Shown here one piece after another: positions 53,150 to 62,360 of a stretch of 64,000 nucleotides of DNA (position 1 is the stretch's first letter; each line of letters starts with the position of its first letter). This DNA is from Aureivirga sp. CE67. GTDB lineage: Bacteria; Bacteroidota; Bacteroidia; Flavobacteriales; Flavobacteriaceae. Made by a program: the position numbers and the translations under genes. The DNA lies in assembly GCF_015767245.1 (NCBI RefSeq), contig NZ_JADOTV010000011.1:1-64000 (forward strand), in the 5' to 3' direction. Under the pieces are notes generated by a model. That model saw only the letters and a program-made list of their open reading frames with translations, did no database searches and was not told where the DNA came from.

Positions 53150-54697
53150 TTATTTTGGGTCAAATATAATACAAGGAACAATCATTTCCTCCATAGAAAT
53201 ACCACCATGTTGGTAAGTGTTTTTATAGTATTTTACAAAATGATTATAATTGTTCGGATATGCGAAGAAATAATCTTCTTTTGCAAAGATAAACGAACTA
53301 CTCATATTAATCGAAGGTAAGAAAATATCTTTCGGATTTTTTACAGCAAATACTTCCTTATCGTTATAAGTTAAGCTTTTTCCAGTTTTGTATCTTAAGT
53401 TTAAACTAATATTTCGGTCTCCAATAACTTTTGAAGGTGCTGTACAATTAATGGTTCCATGATCTGTTGTGATAACCAAACGCATTCCTAAAGCATGTGC
53501 TTTTTCAATCATTTCAAACAATGGTGAATTTTTAAACCAACTTGCAGTAATAGATCGATATGCTTTATCATCACTAGCTAATTCCTTGATAACTTCCATG
53601 TCTGTTTTTGCATGTGAAAGCATATCAACGAAATTATAAACCACTACAGTCAAATCATTTTCTTTCATTGCACTGAAATTTTCGGCTAACTGTTTTCCAG
53701 ATTTTAAGTTCGTGATTTTATAATATTCATGTTTGATTCCAAGACCTAATCTTCGAATTTGCGAATCTAAAAACTCAGCTTCATAAAGGTTTTTACCTCC
53801 TTCATCTGTATCATTTTTCCACCAATCTGGATACATTCTTTCCATTTCAGAAGGCATTAAACCTGAGAAAAGAGCATTTCTAGCATATTGGGTTGCTGTT
53901 GGTAAAATACTGAAGTAGGATACTTCTTTGGTTTTCTTATAATATTCTTCTAAAAATGGTTCTAAAATTCGGAATTGATCATATCTTAAATTATCAATAA
54001 CTGCTACGAAAGTTCCGTTTTTCTTGTCAATATTTGGTGCAATAATATCTTTAAAAAGAGTATGAGAAAGTACTGGTTTATCATCTTCATGAAGCCAATC
54101 TTTATAGTTTTTCTTTACAAATTTGAAAAACTGCGTATTAGCTTCTTGTTTCTGACTTTCTAAGATTTCCATCATTCCGGAATCTTTGATATTGTCTAAT
54201 TCCAACTCCCAATACACTAGTTTTTTATATAAATCAATCCATTCTTCATAAGAGTTCACCATACTAAGATCCATTGCGATTTTGCGGAATTCTTGTTGGT
54301 AGTTAGAAGAGGTTTTTTCAGAAACAAGTCTAGAATGATCTAAGTTTTTCTTTAAACTAAGAAGAATTTGGTGAGGATTTACAGGTTTAATCAAATAATC
54401 TGCAATTTTATTTCCAATTGCATCTTCCATTAAATATTCTTCCTCACTTTTTGTAATCATTACAATAGGAAGTGTAGGTTGAATTTGTTTTATTTCGGTT
54501 AAAGTTTCCAAACCAGTTAGTCCTGGCATGTTTTCATCTAAAAATACAATATCAAATGTTTCTTCATTTATTAAGTCAATTGCATCGGCGCCATTTGTGC
54601 AACTAGTTACTTTGTAGCCCTTTTTTTCTAAAAATATGATGTGTGGTTTTAATAAATCGATTTCATCATCCACCCACAGTATATGTATGTTATTCAT
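53150..54697 (-). CDS. porX: PorX-type response regulator with PglZ domain (T9SS regulator)
   Basis: 515 residues. N-terminal CheY-like receiver (1-120: ILWVDDEIDLL; phosphoacceptor Asp54 in DIVFLDENMPGLTG; MITKSEEEY; YLIKPVNP), a helical linker, then a C-terminal PglZ/alkaline phosphatase-superfamily domain (~200-515: TFVAVIDNLRYDQFRIL with the metal-binding Asp, TATQYARNALFSGLMPSEM, VITTDHGTIN). In Porphyromonas gingivalis and Flavobacteria PorX, with PorY, controls T9SS gene expression and cleaves oligonucleotides. It has no DNA-binding domain. First gene of the operon; the sensor porY is not in the window. Confidence 0.93.
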   Translation of the reverse strand: MNNIHILWVDDEIDLLKPHIIFLEKKGYKVTSCTNGADAIDLINEETFDIVFLDENMPGLTGLETLTEIKQIQPTLPIVMITKSEEEYLMEDAIGNKIADYLIKPVNPHQILLSLKKNLDHSRLVSEKTSSNYQQEFRKIAMDLSMVNSYEEWIDLYKKLVYWELELDNIKDSGMMEILESQKQEANTQFFKFVKKNYKDWLHEDDKPVLSHTLFKDIIAPNIDKKNGTFVAVIDNLRYDQFRILEPFLEEYYKKTKEVSYFSILPTATQYARNALFSGLMPSEMERMYPDWWKNDTDEGGKNLYEAEFLDSQIRRLGLGIKHEYYKITNLKSGKQLAENFSAMKENDLTVVVYNFVDMLSHAKTDMEVIKELASDDKAYRSITASWFKNSPLFEMIEKAHALGMRLVITTDHGTINCTAPSKVIGDRNISLNLRYKTGKSLTYNDKEVFAVKNPKDIFLPSINMSSSFIFAKEDYFFAYPNNYNHFVKYYKNTYQHGGISMEEMIVPCIIFDPK

Positions 54698-54739
54698 AGT
54701 TGCTATATTTGTATTTATTTATCTTTTAAATTAAGCATT

Positions 54740-55978
54740 TTGAACGAGAATACTACGAACAAAATTAAAATATTAAACGACCCAATTTACGGATTTATTA
54801 CCATTCCATCCGCATTAATTTTTGATTTGATAGAACATCCTTATTTCCAACGTTTAAGGCGTGTTTCGCAAATGGGAATGTCTTATATGATATATCCTGG
54901 AGCACATCATACGCGTTTTCATCACGCAATTGGGGCGATGTACCTTATGCAAAAAGCGGTCCGAATTTTACGATCTAAAGGTGTAAATATTTCAAATGCT
55001 GAAGCAGAGGCTGTGCAAATTGCAATTTTACTACATGATATTGGACATGGAGCTTTTTCTCATGCGTTAGAATATAGTATTGTTTCAGGAATTACACATG
55101 AAGAAATTTCGATTAAATTCATGGAATCTCTAAACGAACAATTTGATGGTAAATTAGATTTAGCAATTACTATTTTTAAAGGAGAATATTCAAGAAAGTT
55201 CTTATATCAGCTAATTTCTAGTCAGCTTGATATGGATCGTTTGGATTATCTGAAAAGAGATAGTTTTTATTCAGGAGTAGCAGAAGGAGCAATTAATTCG
55301 GATCGATTGATAAAAATGCTACATGTAAAAAATGATGAATTAGTTGTAGAAGAAAAAGGAATTTATTCTGTAGAAAATTTTCTTATTGCAAGAAGGTTGA
55401 TGTATTGGCAAGTTTATTTGCATAAAACAGGAGTGGTTGCTGAAAAGTTATTAGTCTCTGTTTTAAGACGTGCAAAAGAATTAGCAAAGCAAGGTGTTGA
55501 GGTTCCAGCTTCAAAGACTTTTAGATACTTTTTATATAATGAAATTGATGTTGAAAATTTTGACCAAAATACCTTAGAGATTTTTTCAAGATTGGATGAT
55601 TATGATGTTTTAGGAGCAATAAAAGAATGGGTTTATGAAGAAGATTTTGTGCTTTCGACACTTTCAAAAATGATAATTGATCGTAATTTCTTAAAAATTG
55701 AAATGCAAAAAGAATCTTTTCCGGAATCAAGAATTGAAGAATTAAAAGAAAAATGTATAAATAAGTTTCAAATCTCTGACAGCTTAATAGATTATTTTAT
55801 ATTTGCAGGCGAAATAGGTAACCAAGCTTACGATGCTGTATATAGTCCAATTAAAATGCTTTTTAAAAACGGTGAAGTTAAAAATGTAACAGAAGCATCA
55901 GATCAATTAAATATTCAAGCTTTATCTACTAAGGTGACGAAGCATTTTATTTGTTACCCAAAAGAATTAATTAACTAA
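54740..55978 (+). CDS. HD-domain phosphohydrolase
   Basis: 412 residues from a TTG at 54740 (reads NENTTNKIKILNDPIYGFI). An ATG at 54683 in the same frame would extend 19 residues into the divergent porX start and gives an unlikely N terminus. HPYFQRLRRVSQMGMSYMIYPGAHHTRFHHAIGAMYLM and LLHDIGHGAFSHALE are the metal-binding HD motifs (HRxxH and HDxGH). SQLDMDRLDYLKRDSFYSGVAEGAI is the dNTPase-like motif. It is related to dGTPase/SAMHD1-type enzymes; substrate unknown. Confidence 0.85.
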   Translation: MNENTTNKIKILNDPIYGFITIPSALIFDLIEHPYFQRLRRVSQMGMSYMIYPGAHHTRFHHAIGAMYLMQKAVRILRSKGVNISNAEAEAVQIAILLHDIGHGAFSHALEYSIVSGITHEEISIKFMESLNEQFDGKLDLAITIFKGEYSRKFLYQLISSQLDMDRLDYLKRDSFYSGVAEGAINSDRLIKMLHVKNDELVVEEKGIYSVENFLIARRLMYWQVYLHKTGVVAEKLLVSVLRRAKELAKQGVEVPASKTFRYFLYNEIDVENFDQNTLEIFSRLDDYDVLGAIKEWVYEEDFVLSTLSKMIIDRNFLKIEMQKESFPESRIEELKEKCINKFQISDSLIDYFIFAGEIGNQAYDAVYSPIKMLFKNGEVKNVTEASDQLNIQALSTKVTKHFICYPKELIN

Positions 55979-56102
55979 ACTAATGGAGTTTTAGAATTAC
56001 AACTATTGAAAATTTGTACAAAACATACTAGTAGCGTTTATTTTAGATTAAAAAAATAAGTTGATTTAGAATTAATTTGATTTTTTTCTTAAAAAAATAT
56101 TA

Positions 56103-56143
56103 AAAACAAAATCGATGTTTTTTAGGATTCGATTTTGTTTTTT
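56103..56143 (+). terminator. Terminator of the HD hydrolase gene
   Basis: AAAACAAAATCGA (56103-56115) pairs with TCGATTTTGTTTT (56129-56141). It lies in the 310-base gap before lpxD, which otherwise holds only the lpxD promoter region. Confidence 0.8.
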
Positions 56144-56274
56144 TGTTAATATAACGTGAATTATATATTTTTATAAACGAAAATCTAAAGAAATGTTAAC
56201 GTAAATTTCGAAAATATATTTTCAATTGTGAATAATTAAATATTTCTAAACATTTCCATAAAGTATATTTTTTA

Positions 56275-56282
56275 TATTTTTG
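56275..56282 (+). promoter_or_regulatory. -7 promoter box of the lipid A operon
   Basis: TATTTTTG matches TAnnTTTG and ends only 6 bases before the lpxD ATG, so the transcript would be nearly leaderless. A clear -33 box is not seen. Confidence 0.4.
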
Positions 56283-56288
56283 CATTTA

Positions 56289-57323
56289 ATGAAATTTAAG
56301 GCAAGTCAAATAGCAGAAGTTTTAGAAGGAAAAGTGGTTGGGAATCCAGATGCTGAGGTTTCAAAACTTTCTAAAATAGAAGAAGGGGAGAAAGGATCTT
56401 TATCTTTCTTGTCAAACCCGAAATATATCCCATATATATATAATACAAAAGCTACAGTAGTTATTGTAAATAAAGCTTTCGAACCTGAAAAGGAAGTTTC
56501 ATGTACGATGATTAAAGTAGATGATGCATATAAAGCTTTTTCTAAGATTTTAGCATTTTACAATGAGGTAAAACTAAATAAATCAGGAAAAGAAGATCCT
56601 CATTTTATTGGAGAAAATGTTTCAATAGGTGAGAATATTTATCTTGGAGCTTTTGCATATATTGGAAATAATGTAACAATTGGAGATAATGTAAAAATTT
56701 ATCCTAATGTCTATATAGGAGATAATGTAACAATTGGAGATAATACTTCAGTTTTTACAGGTAGTATTATAAATTCCGAATCTATAATTGGAAAAGAATG
56801 TACTATTCATTCAGGAGCGATTATTGGAGCAGACGGTTTTGGTTTTGCGCCAAATGGAGAAGGAGCTTATGATAAAATTCCACAAATAGGTAATGTTGTA
56901 ATTGAAGATAATGTAGATGTAGGTGCGGCAACAACCATTGATAGAGCGACATTAGGTTCGACAATAATTCGTAGAGGTGTTAAATTAGATAACCAAATCC
57001 AGATAGCACATAATGCTGAGATAGGTGAAAACACAGTAATTGCTGCACAATCAGGAGTTGCAGGTTCTGCCAAGATTGGTAAAAACTGTATGATTGGAGG
57101 GCAAGTAGGAATTGCTGGTCATTTAGTTATCGGTGATAACGTAAAAATTCAAGCGCAAGCAGGAATTGGAAGAAATGTAAAAGATAATGAAGTACTTCAA
57201 GGAAGTCCAGCATTACCTTATGCAGATTATAATAAATCTTATGTTCACTTTAAGAATTTGTCAAAATTAGTTTCGAAGATAGATATATTAGAAAAAGAAA
57301 TAAAAGCACTAAAAGACAAGTAA
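56289..57323 (+). CDS. lpxD: UDP-3-O-(3-hydroxyacyl)glucosamine N-acyltransferase
   Basis: 344 residues from the ATG at 56289; a TTG nine bases upstream overlaps the promoter and is less likely. It adds the second hydroxyacyl chain to UDP-3-O-acyl-glucosamine from acyl-ACP in lipid A synthesis. An N-terminal uridine-binding domain ([25 protein letters not shown]) is followed by a left-handed beta helix of hexapeptide repeats (~110-300). [13 protein letters not shown] holds the catalytic His and [13 protein letters not shown] the loop. First gene of the lpxD-lpxC/fabZ-lpxA operon; its stop overlaps the next start by one base. Confidence 0.95.
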   Translation: MKFKASQIAEVLEGKVVGNPDAEVSKLSKIEEGEKGSLSFLSNPKYIPYIYNTKATVVIVNKAFEPEKEVSCTMIKVDDAYKAFSKILAFYNEVKLNKSGKEDPHFIGENVSIGENIYLGAFAYIGNNVTIGDNVKIYPNVYIGDNVTIGDNTSVFTGSIINSESIIGKECTIHSGAIIGADGFGFAPNGEGAYDKIPQIGNVVIEDNVDVGAATTIDRATLGSTIIRRGVKLDNQIQIAHNAEIGENTVIAAQSGVAGSAKIGKNCMIGGQVGIAGHLVIGDNVKIQAQAGIGRNVKDNEVLQGSPALPYADYNKSYVHFKNLSKLVSKIDILEKEIKALKDK

Positions 57324-58714
57324 TGAATCAAAACCAAAAAACAATCAAAAATACGGTTACTTTATCAGGAGTAGGATTACATACTGGAAATAAAGTAACA
57401 ATGACTTTTAAACCAGCACCAGAAAACCATGGTTATTCATTCATTAGAGTTGATTTAGAAGGTCAACCAGAGATTGAAGCAAAAGCAGATTATGTTGTAG
57501 GAACTCAAAGAGGGACGAATTTAGATAAGAATGGTGTGAAGATACATACAACTGAACATGTTTTAGCCGCAGTTGTAGCTTTAGGTATTGATAACATTAT
57601 TATTGAATTAGATGCTCCAGAACCTCCAATTATGGATGGTTCATCAATTCATTTTATTGAAGCTTTAGAAGAAGCTGGAATTGAAGAGCAAAATGCAGAA
57701 GTAGAAGAATTTATCGTGGATGAAATCATTACCTTTAAAGATGAAGAGACAGGTAGTGAAATCATTTTAATGCCAGCAGATTCTTATCAAATCACTACAA
57801 TGGTTGATTATAATACGAAAGTATTAGGTACGCAAAATGCTAGTTTAGATAAATTAGAAGATTTTAAATCTGAAATTGCTTCCGCAAGAACTTTTAGTTT
57901 TTTACATGAGTTAGAAGCTCTTTTAGATCATGATTTAATTAAAGGTGGAGATTTAAATAATGCTATTGTATATGTAGATCAAGAGATTTCTGAAGATACA
58001 ATGGTGAAATTAAAGAAAGCTTTTAATAAAGAAGATATTAGTGTAAAACCTAATGGAATCTTAGATAACTTAGATTTACGTTGGACAAATGAAGCTGCAC
58101 GTCACAAATTATTAGATGTAATTGGTGATTTAGCTTTAATTGGAATAAAAATTAGAGGTAAAGTTATTGCAAACAAACCAGGACACGGAATAAATACGAA
58201 GTTTGCAAAAGAAATGGCAAAGAAAATCAAGATGGCAAAAAGAAATTACGTGCCAAAATATGATTTAAATCAGCCACCATTAATGGATATCCACCAAATT
58301 ATGGATATTTTACCTCACAGACAACCATTTTTACTAATTGATAAAGTATTAGAGTTGTCAGATACACATGTTGTAGCAATGAAAAATGTTACAATGAATG
58401 AAGAGTTCTTTAGAGGTCATTTCCCAGGAGCACCAGTTATGCCAGGAGTTTTACAAGTTGAAGCTATGGCACAATGTGGAGGAATCTTAGTATTAAGTAC
58501 AGTTCCTGATCCAGAGAATTACTTAACATATTTCATGAAAATGGATAATGTGAAGTTTAAACAAAAAGTATTACCAGGAGATACTCTAGTTTTCAAAGCA
58601 GACTTAATTACTCCAATTCGTAGAGGAATTTGTCATATGAAAGCAGTAGGGTATGCAAATAATAAAGTAGTTGTCGAGGCTGAATTAATGGCTCAGATAT
58701 CTAAAATTAAATAA
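57323..58714 (+). CDS. lpxC/fabZ: Bifunctional LpxC deacetylase / FabZ dehydratase
   Basis: 463 residues, the fusion typical of Bacteroidota. Residues 1-~310 are LpxC, the zinc deacetylase that commits lipid A synthesis: VGLHTG, TTEHVLAAV (zinc His), GIDNIIIELDAPEPPIMDGSS, and RHKLLDVIGDLALIG (zinc His/Asp). Residues ~320-463 are FabZ, 3-hydroxyacyl-ACP dehydratase: ILPHRQPFLLIDKVLEL (catalytic His) and FRGHFPGAPVMPGVLQVEAMAQ (catalytic Glu). The fusion ties fatty acid and lipid A synthesis together. Confidence 0.97.
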   Translation: MNQNQKTIKNTVTLSGVGLHTGNKVTMTFKPAPENHGYSFIRVDLEGQPEIEAKADYVVGTQRGTNLDKNGVKIHTTEHVLAAVVALGIDNIIIELDAPEPPIMDGSSIHFIEALEEAGIEEQNAEVEEFIVDEIITFKDEETGSEIILMPADSYQITTMVDYNTKVLGTQNASLDKLEDFKSEIASARTFSFLHELEALLDHDLIKGGDLNNAIVYVDQEISEDTMVKLKKAFNKEDISVKPNGILDNLDLRWTNEAARHKLLDVIGDLALIGIKIRGKVIANKPGHGINTKFAKEMAKKIKMAKRNYVPKYDLNQPPLMDIHQIMDILPHRQPFLLIDKVLELSDTHVVAMKNVTMNEEFFRGHFPGAPVMPGVLQVEAMAQCGGILVLSTVPDPENYLTYFMKMDNVKFKQKVLPGDTLVFKADLITPIRRGICHMKAVGYANNKVVVEAELMAQISKIK

Positions 58715-58722
58715 AGAAAGAA

Positions 58723-59508
58723 ATGAATCAGCCATTAGCATATGTTCATCCGGGAGCAAAAATTGCAACGAATGTAGTAGTAGAACCATTTACTACAATA
58801 CATAATAATGTAGAAATAGGGTCAGGAACATGGATAGGCTCTAATGTTACTATTATGGAAGGTGCTCGAATTGGTAAAAATTGTAGAATTTTTCCAGGAG
58901 CAGTTATTTCTGCAATACCACAGGATTTGAAGTTTGAAGATGAAGAGTCACTTGCAATAATTGGAGATAATACTACGATTAGAGAATGTGTTACAATTAA
59001 TAGAGGAACAAATGCTTCAGGTAAGACAGTTGTTGGAGAAAATTGTTTAATTATGGCTACAGCTCACATAGCTCATGATTGTGTTATAGGAGATAATGCT
59101 ATTATTGTAAATGGAGTTGCATTAGCAGGACATGTAGTTGTTGGAAAACACGCTATTATTGGAGGATTAGCAGCAGTACATCAATTTATTCACATTGGTG
59201 AACACGCTATGATTTCAGGAGGTTCTCTTGTAAGAAAAGATGTGCCACCTTTTACTAAAGCAGCAAAAGATCCATTATCATTTGTAGGGATTAATTCTAT
59301 AGGATTAAGACGAAGAGGTTTTTCAACTGAAAAGATTCGTGAAATTCAAAATATTTATAGAATTTTATATCAAAGTAAATATAATAACACACAGGCTCTT
59401 GAGAAAGTTGAAGCTGAAATGCCTGCTTCTTCAGAAAGAGATCAAATTATAACTTTCATTAGAAATTCTCAGAGAGGAATTATGAAAGGATATATTGGAA
59501 ATAATTAA
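58723..59508 (+). CDS. lpxA: Acyl-ACP--UDP-N-acetylglucosamine O-acyltransferase
   Basis: 261 residues. First lipid A step: transfers a 3-hydroxyacyl chain from ACP to UDP-GlcNAc. It shows a left-handed beta helix of hexapeptide repeats (residues ~5-190). The catalytic His lies in LIMATAHIAHDCVIGDN, with GVALAGHVVVGKHAIIGGLAAVHQFIHIGEHA after it. The C-terminal helical domain (GLRRRGFSTEKIREIQNIYRILYQS) matches LpxA. It lies eight bases after lpxC/fabZ and 28 bases before efp. Confidence 0.96.
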   Translation: MNQPLAYVHPGAKIATNVVVEPFTTIHNNVEIGSGTWIGSNVTIMEGARIGKNCRIFPGAVISAIPQDLKFEDEESLAIIGDNTTIRECVTINRGTNASGKTVVGENCLIMATAHIAHDCVIGDNAIIVNGVALAGHVVVGKHAIIGGLAAVHQFIHIGEHAMISGGSLVRKDVPPFTKAAKDPLSFVGINSIGLRRRGFSTEKIREIQNIYRILYQSKYNNTQALEKVEAEMPASSERDQIITFIRNSQRGIMKGYIGNN

Positions 59509-59536
59509 TTAAATTAAAAAAACTTAAAATAAGATT

Positions 59537-60103
59537 ATGGCTACTACGTCGGATATTAGAAATGGATTATGTATTAAATTTAACCACGATACATATAAGA
59601 TTGTTGAATTTCAACACGTAAAACCAGGAAAAGGACCAGCTTTCGTTCGTACTAAATTAAAAAGTTTAACATCAGGAAAAGTAATTGATAATACTTTTTC
59701 AGCAGGTCATAAAATTGATGAGGTAAGAGTAGAAACTCGTAAATATCAGTATTTATATGCTGAAGGAGATACTTTTAACTTCATGAATGTAGAAGATTAT
59801 AATCAAATTACTTTAGAGAAAACAGCTTTAGATGCTCCTCAATTATTAAAAGAAGGAGAAGTTGTAACTGTAATTGTTAGATCTGAAGACGAATTACCAT
59901 TAGCTGTGGATATGCCTCAGTCTGTAATTTTAGAAGTTACACACACTGAGCCAGGAGTAAAAGGAAATACTGCTACAAATGCTACAAAACCAGCAACTGT
60001 TGAAACTGGAGCAAGAGTAAACGTTCCTTTATTCATCAATGAAGGAGATAAAATTAAGATTGAAACTGCAAAAGGTACTTACCAAGAGCGTATCAAACAA
60101 TAA
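59537..60103 (+). CDS. efp: Elongation factor P
   Basis: 188 residues. It binds stalled ribosomes between P and E sites and helps peptide-bond formation at polyproline runs. KOW-like N-terminal domain (VEFQHVKPGKGPAFVRTKLKSLTSGKVIDNTF; the tip Lys region is PGKGPAFVR), then OB-fold II and OB-fold III (GVKGNTATNATKPATVETGARVNVPLFINEGDKIKI). It could help translate polyproline genes such as the six-proline lipoprotein at 818-1393. It sits inside the lipid A operon. Confidence 0.96.
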   Translation: MATTSDIRNGLCIKFNHDTYKIVEFQHVKPGKGPAFVRTKLKSLTSGKVIDNTFSAGHKIDEVRVETRKYQYLYAEGDTFNFMNVEDYNQITLEKTALDAPQLLKEGEVVTVIVRSEDELPLAVDMPQSVILEVTHTEPGVKGNTATNATKPATVETGARVNVPLFINEGDKIKIETAKGTYQERIKQ

Positions 60104-60118
60104 AACTTCTTTTGTTTT

Positions 60119-61036
60119 ATGAAATTTAAAGAAGTACAAACTTTAGAAAAGATAGCCTCAATTATTGAGGCTTCTTTCGTTGGTGATGCATCCTTTCCTG
60201 TAGAAGGAATGAATGAAATTCATGTTGTAGAACCAGGGGATATCGTATTTGTGGATCATCCAAAATATTATGATAAAGCTTTAAATTCTGCTGCAACAAT
60301 TGTTTTAATCAACAAAGAAGTAGAATGTCCTGAAGGAAAAGCACTTTTAGTTTCAGATGATCCTTTCCGTGATTTTAATAAACTTACCAAACATTTTAAT
60401 CCATTCATTGCTGCAACTGCTGCGGTAGCTGAGTCTGCTCAGATTGGAGAAAACACAGTTATTCAACCAAATGTTTTTATTGGGAACAATGTGAAAATTG
60501 GAGAAAACTGTTTGATTCATCCTAATGTTACTATTTATGACGATGCTGTTATTGGAGATAATGTTACAATTCATGCAGGAACTGTTCTAGGTAGTGATGC
60601 TTTTTATTATAAAAATCGTCCTACTGGATTTGATAAATTAGTATCTGGAGGAAATGTTGTTATTGAAGATAATGTAGATATCGGAGCTGCTTGTACAATT
60701 GACAGAGGAGTTACTGCAAGTACTACAATTATGGAAGGAACTAAGATTGATAATCAAGTTCAAATTGGACATGATACCATTATTGGTAAAAAATGTTTAA
60801 TTGCCTCTCAGTGTGGAATTGCTGGATGTACAGTTTTAGAAGATGAAGTTGTACTTTGGGGACAAGTAGGAGTTGTTAGTGGAATCCGAATTGGGAAAGG
60901 AGCTGTTTTATTAGCTCAAGCTGGAGTTTCTAAGTCCATTAAAGGAGGTGTCGTTTATAACGGTACACCTGCTAGAGAATCTAGACAATACTTAAAAGAA
61001 CAAGTTGTTGTAAAACAATTAGTGAAAAATAAATAA
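60119..61036 (+). CDS. Second LpxD-like hexapeptide N-acyltransferase
   Basis: 305 residues. N-terminal LpxD-type domain (residues 1-~95: PGDIVFVDHPKYYDKALNSAATIVLIN) and left-handed beta helix (~100-280: QIGENTVIQPNVFIGNNVKIGENC). IDNQVQIGHDTIIGKKC holds the likely catalytic His, and GSDAFYYKNRPTG replaces the usual [11 protein letters not shown] substrate loop. It differs from lpxD at 56289 in length (305 versus 344) and in this loop, so it may act on another sugar nucleotide. It lies 15 bases after efp. Confidence 0.85.
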   Translation: MKFKEVQTLEKIASIIEASFVGDASFPVEGMNEIHVVEPGDIVFVDHPKYYDKALNSAATIVLINKEVECPEGKALLVSDDPFRDFNKLTKHFNPFIAATAAVAESAQIGENTVIQPNVFIGNNVKIGENCLIHPNVTIYDDAVIGDNVTIHAGTVLGSDAFYYKNRPTGFDKLVSGGNVVIEDNVDIGAACTIDRGVTASTTIMEGTKIDNQVQIGHDTIIGKKCLIASQCGIAGCTVLEDEVVLWGQVGVVSGIRIGKGAVLLAQAGVSKSIKGGVVYNGTPARESRQYLKEQVVVKQLVKNK

Positions 61037-61037
61037 A

Positions 61038-61073
61038 AAAAAGAGGCTGTTTTAAAGATTACAGTCTCTTTTT
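61038..61073 (+). terminator. Terminator of the lipid A operon
   Basis: AAAAAGAGGCTGT (61038-61050) pairs with ACAGTCTCTTTTT (61061-61073) with one G-U pair; it follows the stop almost directly. Confidence 0.85.
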
Positions 61074-61158
61074 TTAATTGCTATATCTTCGATTTTTAAA
61101 ATATTTTAGTCTAAATTATAAAGTAAAAAGATACTTTTGTGAAAAATAAATTTTTAAG

Positions 61159-61497
61159 ATGAAAGAAAATAAAGAAGTACAGGAGTATTTAGACAAAGCA
61201 CCTAATAATTTTAAAGAGATTCTACTTAGTTTAAGAGAATTAATCTCGAAAGAGGTAGAAAATGCAGAAGAAAACTATAAATGGAGTAGACCTGTTTATA
61301 CTAAAGAAAAGGATGTTTGTTATTTAACTTACACAAAAAAACATGTAACTTTTGGTTTCTTTGAGTTTGAAAAAATAAAAACAAATATATCTTTAATAGA
61401 AGGTACAGGGAAATCTATGCGACATATAAAGCTTAAAAATTTATCTGACATAGAAGATTTTCAAATCAAAAAAATATTAAAAGAATTGATTTCATAA
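61159..61497 (+). CDS. DUF1801 (YdhG-like) protein
   Basis: 112 residues. Typical DUF1801 pattern: LDKAPNNFKEILLSLRELI, ENYKWSRPVYTKEKDVCYLTYTKKHVTFGFF and GKSMRHIKLKNLSDI. Small cytoplasmic protein of unknown function related to iron-chaperone-like folds. Single gene with its own terminator. Confidence 0.85.
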   Translation: MKENKEVQEYLDKAPNNFKEILLSLRELISKEVENAEENYKWSRPVYTKEKDVCYLTYTKKHVTFGFFEFEKIKTNISLIEGTGKSMRHIKLKNLSDIEDFQIKKILKELIS

Positions 61498-61502
61498 AAC
61501 AG

Positions 61503-61530
61503 AAAGCATCTTTTTAGGATGCTTTTTTGT
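61503..61530. terminator. Terminator of the DUF1801 gene (overlaps the convergent gene end)
   Basis: AAAGCATC (61503-61510) pairs with GATGCTTT (61518-61525), then a T run; the convergent membrane protein's stop begins at 61514, inside it. Confidence 0.8.
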
Positions 61531-62359
61531 TTAAATAAAACCTTTTTCTAGAATTTTCGATTACAAACTCTAAAGTATAACTTGATGTATTGTATTTATC
61601 AAGATCAATTGTAATTTTATTATATCCTTTAATATAGATGTATAAAACTTCAATTGAAGTGTCAGTATCTCCTATATCTTTGGTTTCTATTTGTTTTATT
61701 TTATCCCATGAGAAAAAATCATATTCTTTAATAAAAATACCTTTATCATTTATAATTATTTGAACAGAAGAATCGAATTTTAATTTTCTATAATAAATAA
61801 TAGAAATTAAACCCAATACAGAACTTGAACTTAAAATTACTTTAAGAATAAAACTATAATTCAAGTTAGAAATAAAATTTAAAATCACAATACACACAAT
61901 TACTGGTATTAGATAGATGTTTGATTTTGCGAAGTATATTTTAGTTTCTAAAGGTGCTTTTTCGTTAACTTCTATTGGGTGCTTTTTTATTTTTTCCTTA
62001 TTTCTTATTAAATTTTCAAGGATTAATTTTTCTTTTTTAGTTTTGATTTCAAGCTTTTCAGAAAAACTTCCTCTTTTAGGTATAATCTTATGTTTAAGAG
62101 CTTTTTCTTCTAGTTCTTTAATGTTGTCAATATTTGAAAATGCCCAAATTTTCCATTTTGTAATGATGAAATAATAATACAATAACGAATTAAATATGGT
62201 TAAAAATCCTCCTATAATGTAAGTCCATTCTGGTAAATTATTTGTATTTATAAAGATTGAAACTAAAATAAATGTTATAATTCCAATTATTGATGATGTA
62301 ACATTAACTTGATAAAACCCTTTTTTTATAGCTTGGTCAATAGTAATTTTATTTTTCAT
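61514..62359 (-). CDS. Hypothetical membrane protein with PH-like C-terminal segment
   Basis: 281 residues from the ATG at 62359, chosen because the ATG at 62383 would overlap the previous gene and add eight residues before MKNKITIDQ. There are two pairs of membrane helices (residues ~20-60 and ~150-190) separated by a charged ~90-residue loop. The C-terminal 90 residues (SSVQIIINDKGIFIKEYDFFSWDKIKQIETKD) resemble bacterial PH domains (YdbS/bPH type). Function unknown. It lies one base after the pentapeptide-repeat gene. Confidence 0.6.
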   Translation of the reverse strand: MKNKITIDQAIKKGFYQVNVTSSIIGIITFILVSIFINTNNLPEWTYIIGGFLTIFNSLLYYYFIITKWKIWAFSNIDNIKELEEKALKHKIIPKRGSFSEKLEIKTKKEKLILENLIRNKEKIKKHPIEVNEKAPLETKIYFAKSNIYLIPVIVCIVILNFISNLNYSFILKVILSSSSVLGLISIIYYRKLKFDSSVQIIINDKGIFIKEYDFFSWDKIKQIETKDIGDTDTSIEVLYIYIKGYNKITIDLDKYNTSSYTLEFVIENSRKRFYLNKKAS

Positions 62360-62360
62360 T

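Noticed and set aside
54683-54739. N-terminal extension of the HD hydrolase from the ATG at 54683
   Set aside because: It would overlap the divergent porX start and adds a Cys/Ile-rich stretch unlike an HD-protein start; the TTG at 54740 fits better.
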